Part shown: piece by piece, positions 25,991 through 38,614 of the stretch
Numbering within the stretch: position 1 is the first letter of the stretch
How the letters are laid out: each line of letters begins with the position of its first letter
Assembly: GCA_025786725.1 (NCBI GenBank)
Contig: JAHLTZ010000001.1
Span: 434,001 to 498,000, forward strand
DNA length: 64,000 bases
Source: Syncephalis fuscata
Lineage: Eukaryota > Zoopagomycota > Zoopagomycetes > Zoopagales > Piptocephalidaceae
Direction of reading: 5' to 3'
The notes under the pieces: generated by a model
What the model saw: only the letters and a program-made list of their open reading frames with translations
Databases searched by the model: none
What the model was told of the DNA's origin: nothing
Program-made: the position numbers and the translations under genes

Positions 25991-26823
25991 ATTAACAGTA
26001 GATATGTTCAAGTAGTCGTCTGTTATTATTATAGATAAAATATTAATAACGACTAAATATAATTCAAAACTCAGATAAAACAAATTTGTATTATTATCCC
26101 ATCACTCATACTAGTTATAGTAGGAAGTTAGTATCAACTATTGTTACACATTTAAAAAGTACCTCACGTGAATACTTGTCTGTATAAAACACTTGACATT
26201 AATAATGCCATTATGAATAACTAATAACGATCATTAGTATATTGGCATACTATTAATGAATTATGTCATATATTAGCTGATTTCTTAAGACGGAGATTCA
26301 TGCTCTATTAGTATTGACTGGATTGAGCGGTGTCTTTAATTCGATCACGTCGATGGTCATGTCTCCTTTTTGTATAGTCATATTTCCACAATAGCGTACA
26401 GCCTTGACTTTTATGCTCTCCCTCTCTTTCTCTCTCTATCGCTTGTCTACTTCACAGTCCAGAATTCATTCTTTTGCTCTGTGCCTTTGTTTGCATTATC
26501 GTTTTGTTGTACGCATAACCGTGTAACCTGCGATTGCCAAGACTTGCATTATTATTGTAGCAGCCCCAAGGTAAGAAACTTGTGGTATAGTATGTACAAA
26601 CATCTGCAATGGCCCATGCCGTTTTACAATGGACTTGAGGCCGAGATGTGGCTTTGTCGCTTCTTAGCCTGTTTTCTAATATTGACTACTTAGATCTCAT
26701 CTTCATCTCTACTACTACTACTTTCAAATAACACCAAGCGATAGAGATTAAGCAATATATACTATTGCTTGGTGTATTTTTAAAACACGGCTGCCTACTA
26801 TCAGCCATACTGTCTATACAGCT
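25991..26823. other. Divergent promoter region between JMJD4-like and PTP genes
   Basis: About 830 bp between divergent genes. It contains a TC-rich tract (26,415-26,435) and a strong inverted repeat close to the PTP start (separate entry). An open stretch at 26370-26693 has no family resemblance and is not called. Confidence 0.5.
26732..26774. repeat. Inverted repeat upstream of PTP
   Basis: CACCAAGCGATAG at 26732 and its near-perfect complement CTATTGCTTGGTG ending at 26774 (12 of 13 positions pair) enclose a 17-nt AT-rich loop, 49 bp before the PTP start. Could form a hairpin in DNA or the 5' UTR, or bind a dimeric regulator. Confidence 0.6.
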
Positions 26824-28384
26824 ATGAGTCGGAATCGCACTCAGGCTGCTGCAAGGGCCGAGCGTGTACCGGAGTTTCTACGCGCCGTGTATTCAGGCGA
26901 TAATTCTCCTGAAGGGCAGGCCAAGGTTGTAAAAGCATTCCAAGAGCTGCAAGACGATGAAGACCGTCACCAGTCCAATGCTATGGATGATCCCACTGGA
27001 GAGGATCCATACAGCTGGTCGGTGGCAATCGAGCAGGACAACCGTGAGCTAAATCGCTACTCTAATATACTGCCGTACAATCAAACACGCGTTCTTTTAG
27101 CACCAATTCGTAATCCAGAAACGGGTGCTGTCGTTCATGGCGACTACATCAATGCCAGCTGGGTACGGCCACCAGGGGTATAAGAAGCTATATTGCCACA
27201 CAGGGCCCATTGCAGCGGACCGTTGTCGACTTTTGGCGTATGGTATGGCAAGAGAAGGCACGAGTACTTGTAATGTTGACGGATACCCACGAGCGTGGAA
27301 AAGCCAAATGCAACACTTATTGGCCGGTCCATGTCGGTGATACACTTACCTTTGAGACGGCAGGTTTACAAATCAAGCTACTTAGTGAAGAGAAGGCGTT
27401 AAATGGTGAAGCGGTCGTTCGTCGTATGGAAATTATTCGACGTCCACCCAATCTAGCCGGTCTTTCATCTAACCCAAATTCATCGTTATTGTCGACACGT
27501 AGCGATGAAGATGGTCATCCTCGTCCAAACCGGCCACCACGTCGTTCAAAAGATCTGGGACCACCGGATCGTAGTAGTCTATTACTTAAAGATCTGCGTG
27601 CACCAGCTATACGTTTGGCACCACCACCACCGCGTACACGCTTGAATGCCCATCTTCAACAGCCACCACCTACAGCAGGACTGACTGAATCGATTAATAT
27701 ACCAAATAAACGATTGGCCAATGAAGAAAGTAAAGGCACTAAGCTTACAGGATCAGCTCCTACAGCACCACCAGCCAACTTTATGCTTTCTAAACCGCCA
27801 CCAGCTCGTAAAGTTAAGAAAACAAAAAGTCCATCTCCAATTGCCATCAATACTACTACCAATACCACTACCGATACTACCATTAATACCACCACAAATA
27901 CCATTACCGATACTGACATTAATAACGATAGTGGTGATGGTGCTATTACAGTTGATAATAAGAATACTACAGCTGTCAATGTTAATGTGACAACTAGCGA
28001 TAAACCAACTACATTAATGGGTAGATCTAAATTTAAAGCACTTAGTATGTTTAAAAATGGATCAACAACAGAATCTACTTCTACAACAACAATAACAACT
28101 AATCAATCTGAAAATAATGACATCAATGGTCGGTCCAATAAATCACAAGCTACTAATAATCTATTTCGTGGTATTGGTGATTGGTTTCAATGGCTGACAC
28201 GCGTCAATAATGCACAAGAACGCCAAGAGCATGGTGCAAATAATAGTGCACAACCACCGCAACAACTTATTACAAGATCTTCATCTTTACCAGCACTTGG
28301 TCAAAAGATTAGTACATTGACTGCTTCAACAGATTTAACAAGTATTCAAGAAACAGTCGCTACTACTACTACTACTACTACTAC

Positions 28385-28416
<32 letters not shown>

Positions 28417-29201
28417 GTAATCCAAGTGAAAAACTAGTTATTAATACTAACAACATTAATAATAATGTTAATATTAGTAATGATAATAATCCAACTAGTC
28501 TAGATAACACTATTAAGCCAGTACAACTTACAGCAAGTCAAGCACGAAATCGAATGAGCGCACCACCTGCCTCTGCCCCTCTACCTGATTTCTCATCAGT
28601 CTTCACTCATGACGATGTTGTTATGAGTCCACCACCAGCAAGTGCATCGGTCCATAATGCCGAACCAGATCCAAATATGCTTAGTCCAATGATTGTACAT
28701 GATCAGGACCCAACGGCAGCAATAGCCGCTACAGCAGCATTAGCCGCCGGTATTAATAATGACCATGACAATCTAAGTGCACTTGCTTCCTCAATGGAGG
28801 AACACCTTGGCAATGAACCCCTCGTGCAACATGCCATCATTACACAGATTCACTATTTAGGTTGGCCAGACCATGGTGTACCTGAACAGCCAGACGGTGT
28901 TCTACGACTTATTCGACTGGTCAATAAAGAACAAGGGGCAAGTGATTCTTCCGGTCCGGTCGTTGTCCACTGCAGTGCAGGCTGTGGCCGTACCGGTACT
29001 TTCTGTGTCATTGACTCGGCCATTGCTATTATTACAGCCACCCGCGATGGTTCAGTAGATCTAGTCCATCAATTAACCCGGCATTTCCGTACCCAGCGAT
29101 GCACTATGGTGCAAACATCGCAGCAATACTGGTTTTGCTATGTAGCTGTACTACGCCGACTACTTAACATGCTACAGCGAAATCGATCGATGTCTCTTTA
29201 A
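26824..29201 (+). CDS. Protein tyrosine phosphatase with ~465-residue insert
   Basis: Classical tyrosine phosphatase: [44 protein letters not shown], then the WPD loop [10 protein letters not shown] (~28,860) and signature [14 protein letters not shown] (~28,963-29,004; HC-x5-R with catalytic Cys), ending [18 protein letters not shown]. Between the [10 protein letters not shown] strand (ends ~27,445) and [13 protein letters not shown] (~28,845) is a low-complexity insert of about 465 residues: Pro/Arg-rich, then Thr/Asn-rich with a CTA and AAT microsatellite. The frame breaks at ~27,178 in a GGGG run: the upstream frame stops right after WVRPPG and the downstream frame resumes with the conserved YIATQGP; one missing G explains it. 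Single exon. Substrate unknown; fungal PTPs of this type act on MAP kinases. Confidence 0.9.
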
Positions 29202-30660
29202 GCATACAAACCTTTACTTTTATACGTACACTTTTACTTTTTACTTACATGTTTGTTTTGTAATACATTAGCTATTAATTACTATTACATATAATAAGAT
29301 TATTAATAATTAACTAATTAATTAACTAATTGACTAGTTTGCTAGTTTATATTTTCCCAGTTTTATATTTTACTTTATACTTTTCCTTCACAACCCACCC
29401 ACCCACTTGAACTTTACGATACAGATAGATCGATAGAATAATCGATTAATTAATTGATAGCTAGATATACATAGTATATGTAGGGGTGGTAATGGTTTGT
29501 AGTGTTATATGGACTTGGAAATAACCACGTCCAATTAACTAGTTTTTCTACATATCTTTATTATAAATAATAGCCATTGATTAGTGTTAATAAAAAGCTG
29601 TTGTAATACTAGTGTATCCTATTGATCTATATATATATGTATCATAGTGTAGTGACAACAGTGTCTATCAAAGTATCATTAATCATGTGTGTACACCACA
29701 CTCATCACGACCCTTCATTTATAAAACAACTCACCATGCTTCCGGACGTCTTTTTCCTTCTCGTCTGTATTTCCCAATACTGTTCAATTGGGGAAATTCG
29801 GTACTTTTCTCTTCTCTCTCTTTCCCTTCTCCTCTTCTTCTCCTTCATTATAATCCTTTATTTCCCTTTGGTTTTGTTAGTACGACTGTAGTGATTCGTT
29901 GACCGAAAACGAACTGCTACATTCTCATCTATCCTCGGGAAAAGGACGAAAGAGGAAAAGCGTAGTTTATTGGATCGTTGAGTTATCCAACTACTTTCAA
30001 TAGTTTAAGTAAGTGTTTGGCAGTGGATATAAATATACATATATACATATATACATATAGTGGTGCTATACAGTATATAGTGGCAAAATAGTTGTTATTT
30101 AGAGTTGTGTATAGTACTACTGGCATAGTATTGGATCTTTTGTATTAAGCAACTACTTTTATTAACTTTGATATACTGAGAATACGTATACAACTATGTG
30201 TCATAATGACGGTATTTGTGTTGTATATTATTGTGCTGAGTTGTCGTTTCTGTGTATGTGTGTATGTGTGTGGGTATGCAGATGTTGTGCAGGCGCGTGT
30301 TTGTGTGTGGGTGTGTACACAATTGTTTGTGTGAGAGTATATATTTGAGTGTATAATTCAACGAAAAGGTTACTATTCTTCTTTATGCTTTTTTAATCAT
30401 ACTTGATCATCTAGCACTTGTATTATTGATCTTCTAATCATCTGAACTCTTTAATACTAGATTCTCCTGCGTTTGTGTTTTTTTCAGCATATTACGCCTT
30501 TGTTTGTTTATCTGCACGATATCACAGTCGTCGATCGACTCGTACGTTATAGAGCCAGCCAGTTCCGCACGGTCCAGCCTTGCTCAATCACGAACGACCT
30601 TTTGTCAAACACCTTGATCGCTCGCAAAGACAATCGCCGTCTGCTACTTCGCCACCGTTC
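29202..30660. other. PTP 3' region and long eIF4G 5' region with TG-rich tract
   Basis: No gene supported. Contents: AT-rich PTP 3' UTR, pyrimidine-rich tract (29,815-29,865), repeated ATACATAT (30,037-30,060), and a TG-rich tract at 30,225-30,345. The last ~400 bp are the likely 5' UTR of eIF4G. Confidence 0.5.
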
Positions 30661-33600
30661 ATGAGTCGCCGCGCTAGTAATACTCCGTCGCAGTTTACCT
30701 ACGCGCAACTCGCTGCGCAGAAGCCAGCACCACCACCGCCAGCTCAATCGCAACCGCCAACGCCAACCCAGGCAGCTACGCCTCCAACTGCACCTCCCAG
30801 TACTGGTAGTGCTAAAGGCGCCAACGTTGCCAATAATTCGTCTGCTACACCGGTCAACGGTCGTTCCCGCGCCAACTCCACGTCGCACACCCCTACAGAA
30901 GCTCCAGCAACTACGACTGCGGCTTCTGCTACTAACGCTACCGGTAACACAGTGAATTCTCAGGCGCGCGGTAATGCCGGCGCAAAGCCGCCCGCACCCG
31001 GACCAGTTCCGGTAAAGACAACTGGACAGCGTATGAACTTTGCCAACGTGGTTGCAAAAGCGCCACCTACGCCTACGCGTACTACTGCTGCTCCACCACC
31101 ACCACCACCAGCAGCAGCAGCAGCAGCTAACAAGACTGCATCGTCAGCAACGGCAGCACAATCATCGCAACAGCAACGTGGCGGATCTAATGCAGAAAGG
31201 TAAGCTAAATATTGGTTTAATATACGCATATTATACTAATTTTCTATTATTAGTGCACCAATATCACGTTCTGGATCACGTTCATCTGCTAAATCAGCTG
31301 CCAATACACCTAATTTTGCCAGTGCCGTCAAACGAAATTCATTAACACCTGCAAGCAAGCAGCAACAGCAAGGGTCGTCTGGTGCATTATCATCATCATC
31401 ATCTGCTGCTGCTGCTGCTGCTGCTGCTACAGCTAATCCAGCGGGTACTTCTAATGCAACACGTGGACGTAATCCAGCCACTAGTGGTAAGTAATTGGTT
31501 TATTTGATTGTTTATATTCTACGGGCATTGTTTGTGTATAACACGGCAATGACAAAGCAAATTGGGTATTTTGAAATGGAGTGCTTACACTGGTTATATA
31601 TATACATATATACTATTTGTTTATTTGTTTGACGTCGAAAAGCTAATATTCAGTTTGGCTCTATTAATGCGGCTACTGCATCAGGTGCGGCTACTAGTGG
31701 ATCTACTCAGCAACCGGCTCAATCCGGCCAACAAGCAGCGGCAGCTTCTAATCAACGCAAACCAGTAAGTTATTTATTAATAGATAAACGATTGATTTAT
31801 TAATTTGTTATTTATTAGATGCAAGCAAGTCCAGCTCCTGCAAAGGCAAGCCAAGCAATTACTGGACGTGCTGGGGTACGCGTTCCTGACATTCCACGTA
31901 CTATGTCTGCACCACCCGAGTTGGATCAGCAACAAAAAGCGCAACAGGCTAAAACGTTGCCACCGGGTAATGTTTGGCAAAATAGGCCAACTATTAAAAG
32001 TAAATTAGGCCAAGAAGCAGCCGGTACACCTGCTGCTAATGCTACTGCTAATAATGCTAATCCAGCACGTAATCAACAGCAGCCACAGCCACAACAGCCA
32101 CAGCCACAACAACAACCAGCTGTGCCGGCACAGCCTCAAACGACGCCAGCGGCAGTGCCACAACCGGTAGCTCAACAACAACCGCAATCTAATAATAATG
32201 CTGCCAAGCCTGCTACTAGTACTACTACTACTACTACTAAACCAGCTCCAGCACCTAATGCTCAGCCAAGCTTTGCTGCGGCCGCGGCCGCTGCAGCAGC
32301 CTCTAACGTTGCTCGTTCTGTTCAACAACAACAGCAACAACAGCAACAACAGCAGCAGCCACATCAACAGCAACCAGTGCCACAGCAGCAACAACAGCAT
32401 ATTCCTCATCCTCAGCATCCTCAGCAACAAATGACGCCGGTACAAATACATATGACGCCAGTCCATCCACAAGCTGTACCCGGTGCACCAGCAATGACAC
32501 CACCACAAGGCTATATGATTCCTCACAATAGAGCTGGTCCACACCAGAAAATGCAACAAACACCACAAATGGTTATGCAAGTACCACAAATGGCTGGTAG
32601 TCCAGGTATGGCATATGCTGTCCCAGTTATGGCACATCAAATGCCACATCCACATCAACAGCATGCATATCAACGCGGTCCACAAAAGCATAATCAGCCA
32701 CAAGCTTCCATGTCACCTCGTCAAATGCCAGCCTCACCAGCTATGGCTATGGGCCTTCCTCCTGGTGCTATGATACCACAAGGATGGAATCAATATGCTG
32801 TAAGTAACAATGAATACTATTTATTAAAACAATACTAAATATTAACATTAATAATAATAATAGCAATTTGGTTATAATCCACAGTTTGATCAAGCTCAGC
32901 CTTTATATTATGCACCAACGCCATATCATCAACAAATGGCCTATCAGGCTAGTTATATGAACCAAAATGCAGCCAATGCACAAGCAATGCGGCCACCAAT
33001 GCCACCTGGCCACCTGGCGCTGCCGGTTCACCACGTATGCCATATGCTGCACAGCCATTTGTGCAACCAACTAAACAGAGCCATGCCATAAAGATTGTCG
33101 ACCCCACCACTGGCCAAGTCATTTCAGACTTAAGCAAGTCAGGCGATAATGGCGCAGAGAAGCCCGCTGGCTCACCGGCTGCTGGCTCAAGAGCTATTCC
33201 TATTATAAAGCCAGCCGAAGTTGTAAAGGCTGAAGAAGAGGAAGCCAAACGTAAAGAAGAGGCTGAACGTAAGCGTAAAGAAGAGGAGGAAGCCGAACGC
33301 AAACGCAAAGAAGAAGAAGAGGCTGAACGTAAACGTAAAGAGGAAGAAGAGGCTGAGCGTAAACGTAAAGAGGCTGAAGAAGCCGAACGTAAACGTAAGG
33401 AAGAAGAAGAAGCAGCCGAACGTAAACGTAAAGAGGAGGAAGAGGCAGAACGTAAACGCATAGAAGAAGAAGCTGAGCGTAAACGTAAAGAGGCTGAAGA
33501 AGCCGAACGTAAACGTAAGGAAGAAGAAGAAGCAGCCGAACGTAAACGTATAGAAGAAGAAGAGGCCGAACGTAAACGTAAAGAAGAGGAAGAAGCGGCC

Positions 33601-36600
33601 GAACGTAAACGTATAGAAGAAGAAGAAGAGGCTGAGCGTAAACGTAAAGAGGAAGAAGTTGCTGCTGCTGCTGCTGCTGCTGCTGCCGCTGCAGCTAAAG
33701 CTCAAGAAAAGATACTTGAAGAACGTGCACCTCTTTCTATACCAACTTCGCCTACATTCACTACTGATCAAAGTGGCGATTCGACTGGTAAACGTCCAGC
33801 TGCACCACCTGGTCTTAGTGGCGCTACAGCTGGTAAAATGATGCGTCCACCACCTGGTCTAAGCATGGGTCGTAGCAATTCCGAATCAATGGTGGCCAAT
33901 ACAAGCGGTAATACCACGCCTACAGCAGTGCGTAATCCACAGGCCCTAGAAGCATTTGCCTATCCACCTGGCATTAAGTCACCATTCTTAGGTGATCCAC
34001 AGGCATCAACCAAATTCAAATACGACCGCTCTTTCTTATTACAGTTCAAACAAGTTTGTACGGATAAGCCAAATGGCATGCCAAACCTTGATAACTTTGC
34101 AGCTGGCGATCGTGCTGGTGGTCAGCGTGGCGGCGCACAACGCGGTCGTCGTGGTGGAGCTGGCAGTGCCGGTGCACCACCTGGCATTAAAGCACCTGGT
34201 GACCGTGTCGTTGGCAAAGATAGTGAAACACGTTTCAAGCAATCTACACTTGGACTGGGACAGAATCCAGTTACCGGTTCATTTGCCGTCCCATTGAATC
34301 GTTCATTGGGTGGCAGTATGCGTGGTGCACCGCCTGGCTTGGCTGCTAAACCAAATGCACGCAATAATAATAATAATAATAGTCGTGGACGTGGCGGTCG
34401 TGGTGGACGTGGTGGTGGCGGTGCTGCCGCTATCGATCAAGCATTGGCTATGCCATTAACAGACTTTAAGCCTTAGAAGCATCTGAATCTGGATGGAAGC
34501 CAATGTCCCGCGATAAGAAGGAGGTTGATGAAACGAGTCCAGAGATTGTTACACGTAAGATTAAGTCGCTATTGAACAAGTTAACTTTGGAAAAGTTCGA
34601 CAGTGTCAGTAACCAGATTGTCGAAATTACAAACTATTCAAAGAACGAATCGGATGGCGCTACATTGAAATTGGTTATTCAGCTTGTATTCGAAAAAGCT
34701 ACTGATGAACCAAACTTCAGTGCTATGTGGGCCCAATTGGCTAGCAAGATGTTGGCCAACATTAGCGCAGAAGTACAGGACGAATCGGTGCTTACCCGCG
34801 ACGGTAATCCAATGTGTGGCGGTGTGCTATTCCGTAAATATCTATTGAATAGATGCCAAGAAGAATTTGAAAAGGGCTGGAAGGTGATATGCCAAAGAAT
34901 CCATCAGAAGACTATTTAATGTCTGATGAATATTATACTGCAGCCAAGGCCAAACGTCGTGGTCTTGGTTTGGTTGAATTCATTGGTGAATTGTTTAAAC
35001 TCGATATGTTAACGGAGAAGATTATGCACGAATGCGTACGTCGTTTACTTTCAAATGTACAGGACCCAGAAGAAGAAGAAACCGAGTCGATGGCCAAGCT
35101 AATGTCGACTGTTGGCAAGCTACTAGATCATCGTGCAGCACGCAACTACATGGATGCCTATTTCCATCGCATTCAAGAGCTATCGGTTAATCAAAAGCTA
35201 AGCAGCCGTATTCGCTTTATGCTGCTTGATTTGATTGAACTACGTAACGACAAATGGGTACCACGTCGAGCAGCGGCCGGTCCAAAGACAATTGCCCAAA
35301 TCCACGAAGAGGCATTAAAACAGAAGCAGGAGGCTGAGGCAATGCGTCGTGCTAAGAGTGGTGGTGGTCGTACTGGTGGCGGATCTGGCGGTCCACCTAT
35401 GGGCCAGCATCTTAATCGCTCGGATTCACGCGGTGGCAATAGCAATCGTGGTGGCGATGGCTGGAGTACCGTTGGTGGCGGTGCAACACGTAAAGTTAAC
35501 GATCTATCTAGCTTTGGCAATCTTGCCCGTAGCAAGACAGTATCTACTGGTATGAGTCTTGGTCCAGGTGGCAATGTATTCAATGCACTTGGCGGTGGTG
35601 CTAAAGGTGGCAAGACAGAGCCTGCCAAAGACAAAGAAGAAGGCAAGCCTGGTAGCAATCGCTCCAGCATCATCGGCACTGGCAACATGTTTAGGTAAGT
35701 ATACGGTATTAGTGACTAATTAATAATGACATGTAACTAACATTTATTTATCTATTAGCGCACTTATGGGTGCATCACCGCCAGCATCTGGTCTTAAGGA
35801 GGCTCATTAAGCTCGATGACTGCCAAATCGATCACGAATGAACGACCAAAGTTGAAATTACTGCCTCGTAGTAAAACAATGGATGCGAAGAAGAGGCCGA
35901 TCAAGTGTCGCTGCTCCCGCACCATCTTCATCGTCAAGTGTCAAGGTAACTAAACAACAGGCCAAGAATAAGATTGATAGCATGGTCAAAGAGTTCCTAC
36001 AAGTTAACGAGGCCGACGAAGTTGTCGAGTGCATCAAAGAGCTGGGCAGTACTGAGTATCACAAAGATGCCATTATTGTGTTTGCCAACCAAGTTATGGA
36101 ACGTAAGGTTGATGATGTTAATCGCGTTGCTTCACTATTCAAGAAGTTAGTCAGCACAGATACTGTTTCAAATGCATCAGTTTGTGCGGCCTTTACTGAT
36201 TCTTCAACGATATTGAAGATATGGCGATTGATGTACCATCAGTCTACAAGTTTACGGCCATTTTACTTGCTGGTGCTAATGTAACCGCACCACAAGTAAT
36301 AACGCTACTTAAACCATTACAAGATGCATCATCACTAAGTCCACCAGCACCAAACTACTTGCTGAATACTTGAAGGCCGTACGTGATAATGAGGTAAGTT
36401 CTAATTGCTTATCAATCGATTGTTTACTAATACAAACCTCTTAATATTATTATTCAAATCATTATTAGGGAGAAGAAGTAATGGTAAATCATGCTAAAGC
36501 AGCTCATATCGACTTTAGACCATTGTTCCCTGTAGCTAAACAAGGCGACGATGTATTGGCTGACTATCTAGATATGCAGAACCTACTTATACTCTACCCA

Positions 36601-37095
36601 ACACTTAAGGTAGCCAAGTCATTGAAACGTGCTATGGGACGCGATTCAACCGATGAACTTATTGCTCTATGCGAGAATGAAGCAAGCGATAATGTACGTA
36701 ATTCAGACGACTTTGTACAAACTGTTGCTGGTGCCGTATTCCGCTACATTGTTCTACAAACAATTATGGCAAATGGTGTCCGTCAAGCAATCACCCCTAC
36801 ACCAGAGATTGAAGCGAAGGAACAAGAACTATTGGTATCGTTCAAACCACTACTTATTAAATATACCGAAGGACGTAATACAGCCGCTTTGACACGACTA
36901 TTATTTGCAGCTCAACAAGTTGCATCGACTCTTTCCTTCCCCAAGGACTGGCTTCTGCGCAGCTTCAAACTGCTGCTAGCAGAACAATTAATTACACCAG
37001 ATGTGTTAACGGCATGGAAGAATGATACACAACACGAGACAGCTACCAAATCGACCGCACTTAACGAAGTAGACGCGTGGCTATCTTCACTATAA
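30661..37095 (+). CDS. Translation initiation factor eIF4G (scaffold of eIF4F)
   Basis: Scaffold joining eIF4E, eIF4A and PABP on mRNA. Start MSRRASNTPSQFTYAQLAAQ. Order: Ala/Pro/Thr-rich N terminus, ANIQFGSIN box (~31,643), poly-Gln (~32,322-32,400), charged repeat of RKRKEEEEAE type (33,225-33,657), eIF4E-binding YDRSFLLQF (Y-x4-L-hydrophobic, ~34,021), RGG-rich stretch, MIF4G domain (~34,530-35,260: KIKSLLNKLTLEKFD, RRGLGLVEFIGELFKL) and MA3 domain (~35,950-37,095). Exons read 30661-31199, 31254-31486, 31643-31764, 31819-32799, 32864-35694, 35759-36393, 36469-37095. Eight single-base deletions seem present (near 33,021; 34,474; 34,883; 35,799; 35,887; 35,915; 36,196; 36,353), each restored by one base to a conserved reading. 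For an essential, otherwise conserved gene these are most likely assembly errors. Confidence 0.93.
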
Positions 37096-37800
37096 ATCTA
37101 TATCTTTTTTCTTATTATTTCACTTTAACACTTTTATCTTTGTTTCCCATTCCATTCGAGCTCATTTATAGTTTGCAGTCGACTTTTTGTGATGGCACGT
37201 CTGTATTTATCTATGCTTAGATGCATTAATACATAGATATTTATTTTCTTGTCATGTATCCATTCATTTATTCTACATTCTATGTGCGTGCCGATATTTC
37301 TGCATCTACAATTATATCTTTACAACACTATATTATGTTTATCCTTTCAATTCCTATTATCTCTACCCGCCTTGGTATGACTTGCATTTCTATTATACGG
37401 CGCTCTATAAAAGCGTTTCTCTCCCCTCTACTAGTTTATGTTTTCTCCTACGTTTCTATCTTGAATGCAAGTTTGATTGTATTTACCAAAATAGGATAAA
37501 TATAGGCTGTTTTGTTTTATGATATGCGATATTTTACTATAGATCCGGTGGTATTGCCATTGCTGGAAATATTAACCTGTTTCAAATGTTTAATAACTTG
37601 TAATGTAAAACGCGACAAATCTCCTTACTCGAACAGCAAATAATACAAATAGGCACATTTGTTTATTGATTTTAGTATTTTATTATCGCATCTTTATTAT
37701 AACTACTCAATTACACTAGCACACTTTTATTGCTGTTAACAGTAAAAGTATACAGATATATTTTTTTGCATTCGACTATTTTCAATATTTACTATATACT
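37096..37800. other. Intergenic region after eIF4G
   Basis: About 700 bp of AT- and TC-rich sequence: eIF4G 3' UTR followed by the promoter of the next small gene. Nothing else supportable. Confidence 0.5.
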
Positions 37801-38195
37801 ATGAATATGACATTATTCAGCACTATTTATTCATTCATTACAGTATTACTATTAATATTAAACATTATTGGTATCAATAATCATGGTGGAGCAATGGTTT
37901 ATGCTGCTGCCAGACCTATGGCTACTACTACTACTACAATTATCGCTACAGTGACTAGAACAGTTACGGCGATCGCTACTACCATCGTTACTACGACGGT
38001 TAATATCGATACCGCCACGGCTACTCCTATCGCTACAACTACTCCTATAAACTACTTCGATGATGACGATGATAGCAATACATGGGTGGCACCAAGTCCG
38101 TCATTCGGTCAATTAAACAGTAAATCAACTGAAGCTACAACTTTGATACTATTAAATCTCAGGCTGATGGTATGCATTCAACTGGCAGATCATAA
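37801..38195 (+). CDS. Small secreted Thr-rich protein (unknown)
   Basis: N-terminal hydrophobic leader MNMTLFSTIYSFITVLLLIL followed by a Thr/Ala-rich stretch and an acidic FDDDDDSNTW segment. No family recognised. As given, the frame runs to 38,238 through a hydrophobic tail, but in the +1 frame from ~38,138 the end is hydrophilic (DTIKSQADGMHSTGRS, stop at 38,193-38,195). A missing T in the ACTTTGAT run would give that ending, and it matches the deletion pattern elsewhere, so I set the end there. Thr-rich, probably O-glycosylated, cell-surface or secreted. Confidence 0.5.
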
Positions 38196-38614
38196 AACGT
38201 GTCGAGTAGTAAAACTATTGTTAAAAATCATTAGATAAATACGTTCATTACTAAAATAAACATTAATAATTTACTATTACTGATCTAGCTATCTATTAAT
38301 GCCATTACATTTATTTATATAAATATGTATATGTGTATGTGTATAATCCATATGAACATCGGTAATTGACCATCTACTTTAATCCCCTTGGGGCAGTAAA
38401 TCATTTTACGCAATTAATTGTGGCGATTTAAATAGTTGACGAGTTGATTGGGTTAATTTGTGTTTAAATAACTATTCACAATAAATATTAATGCAATATA
38501 ATAATATTAACATTTCCATAAAATAGAATTGAATGTAATAAAACATTGTATCAGTAATAACATTAAATATTTAAATAAACACTGTAACAGGCTATTTGAT
38601 TTCTTTAAAACACT

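Noticed and set aside
26370-26693. 107-codon open frame between JMJD4-like and PTP genes
   Set aside because: Composition resembles translated promoter sequence (TC-rich tract read as Leu/Ser), with no homology and no splice support.
30225-30345. TG-rich tract as a telomere-like or Z-DNA element
   Set aside because: Irregular TGTGTATG/TGTGTGGG sequence in the eIF4G 5' region; no telomere-type repeat unit and no further evidence.
32005-32703. 232-codon frame antisense to eIF4G
   Set aside because: Trp/Leu-rich translation of the reverse complement of CAG/CAA repeats; a shadow of the coding strand.
30661-37095. eIF4G as a pseudogene
   Set aside because: Eight frame breaks, but each is restored by one base to a conserved reading, splice sites are intact and the gene is essential; the same deletion-only pattern affects other core genes.
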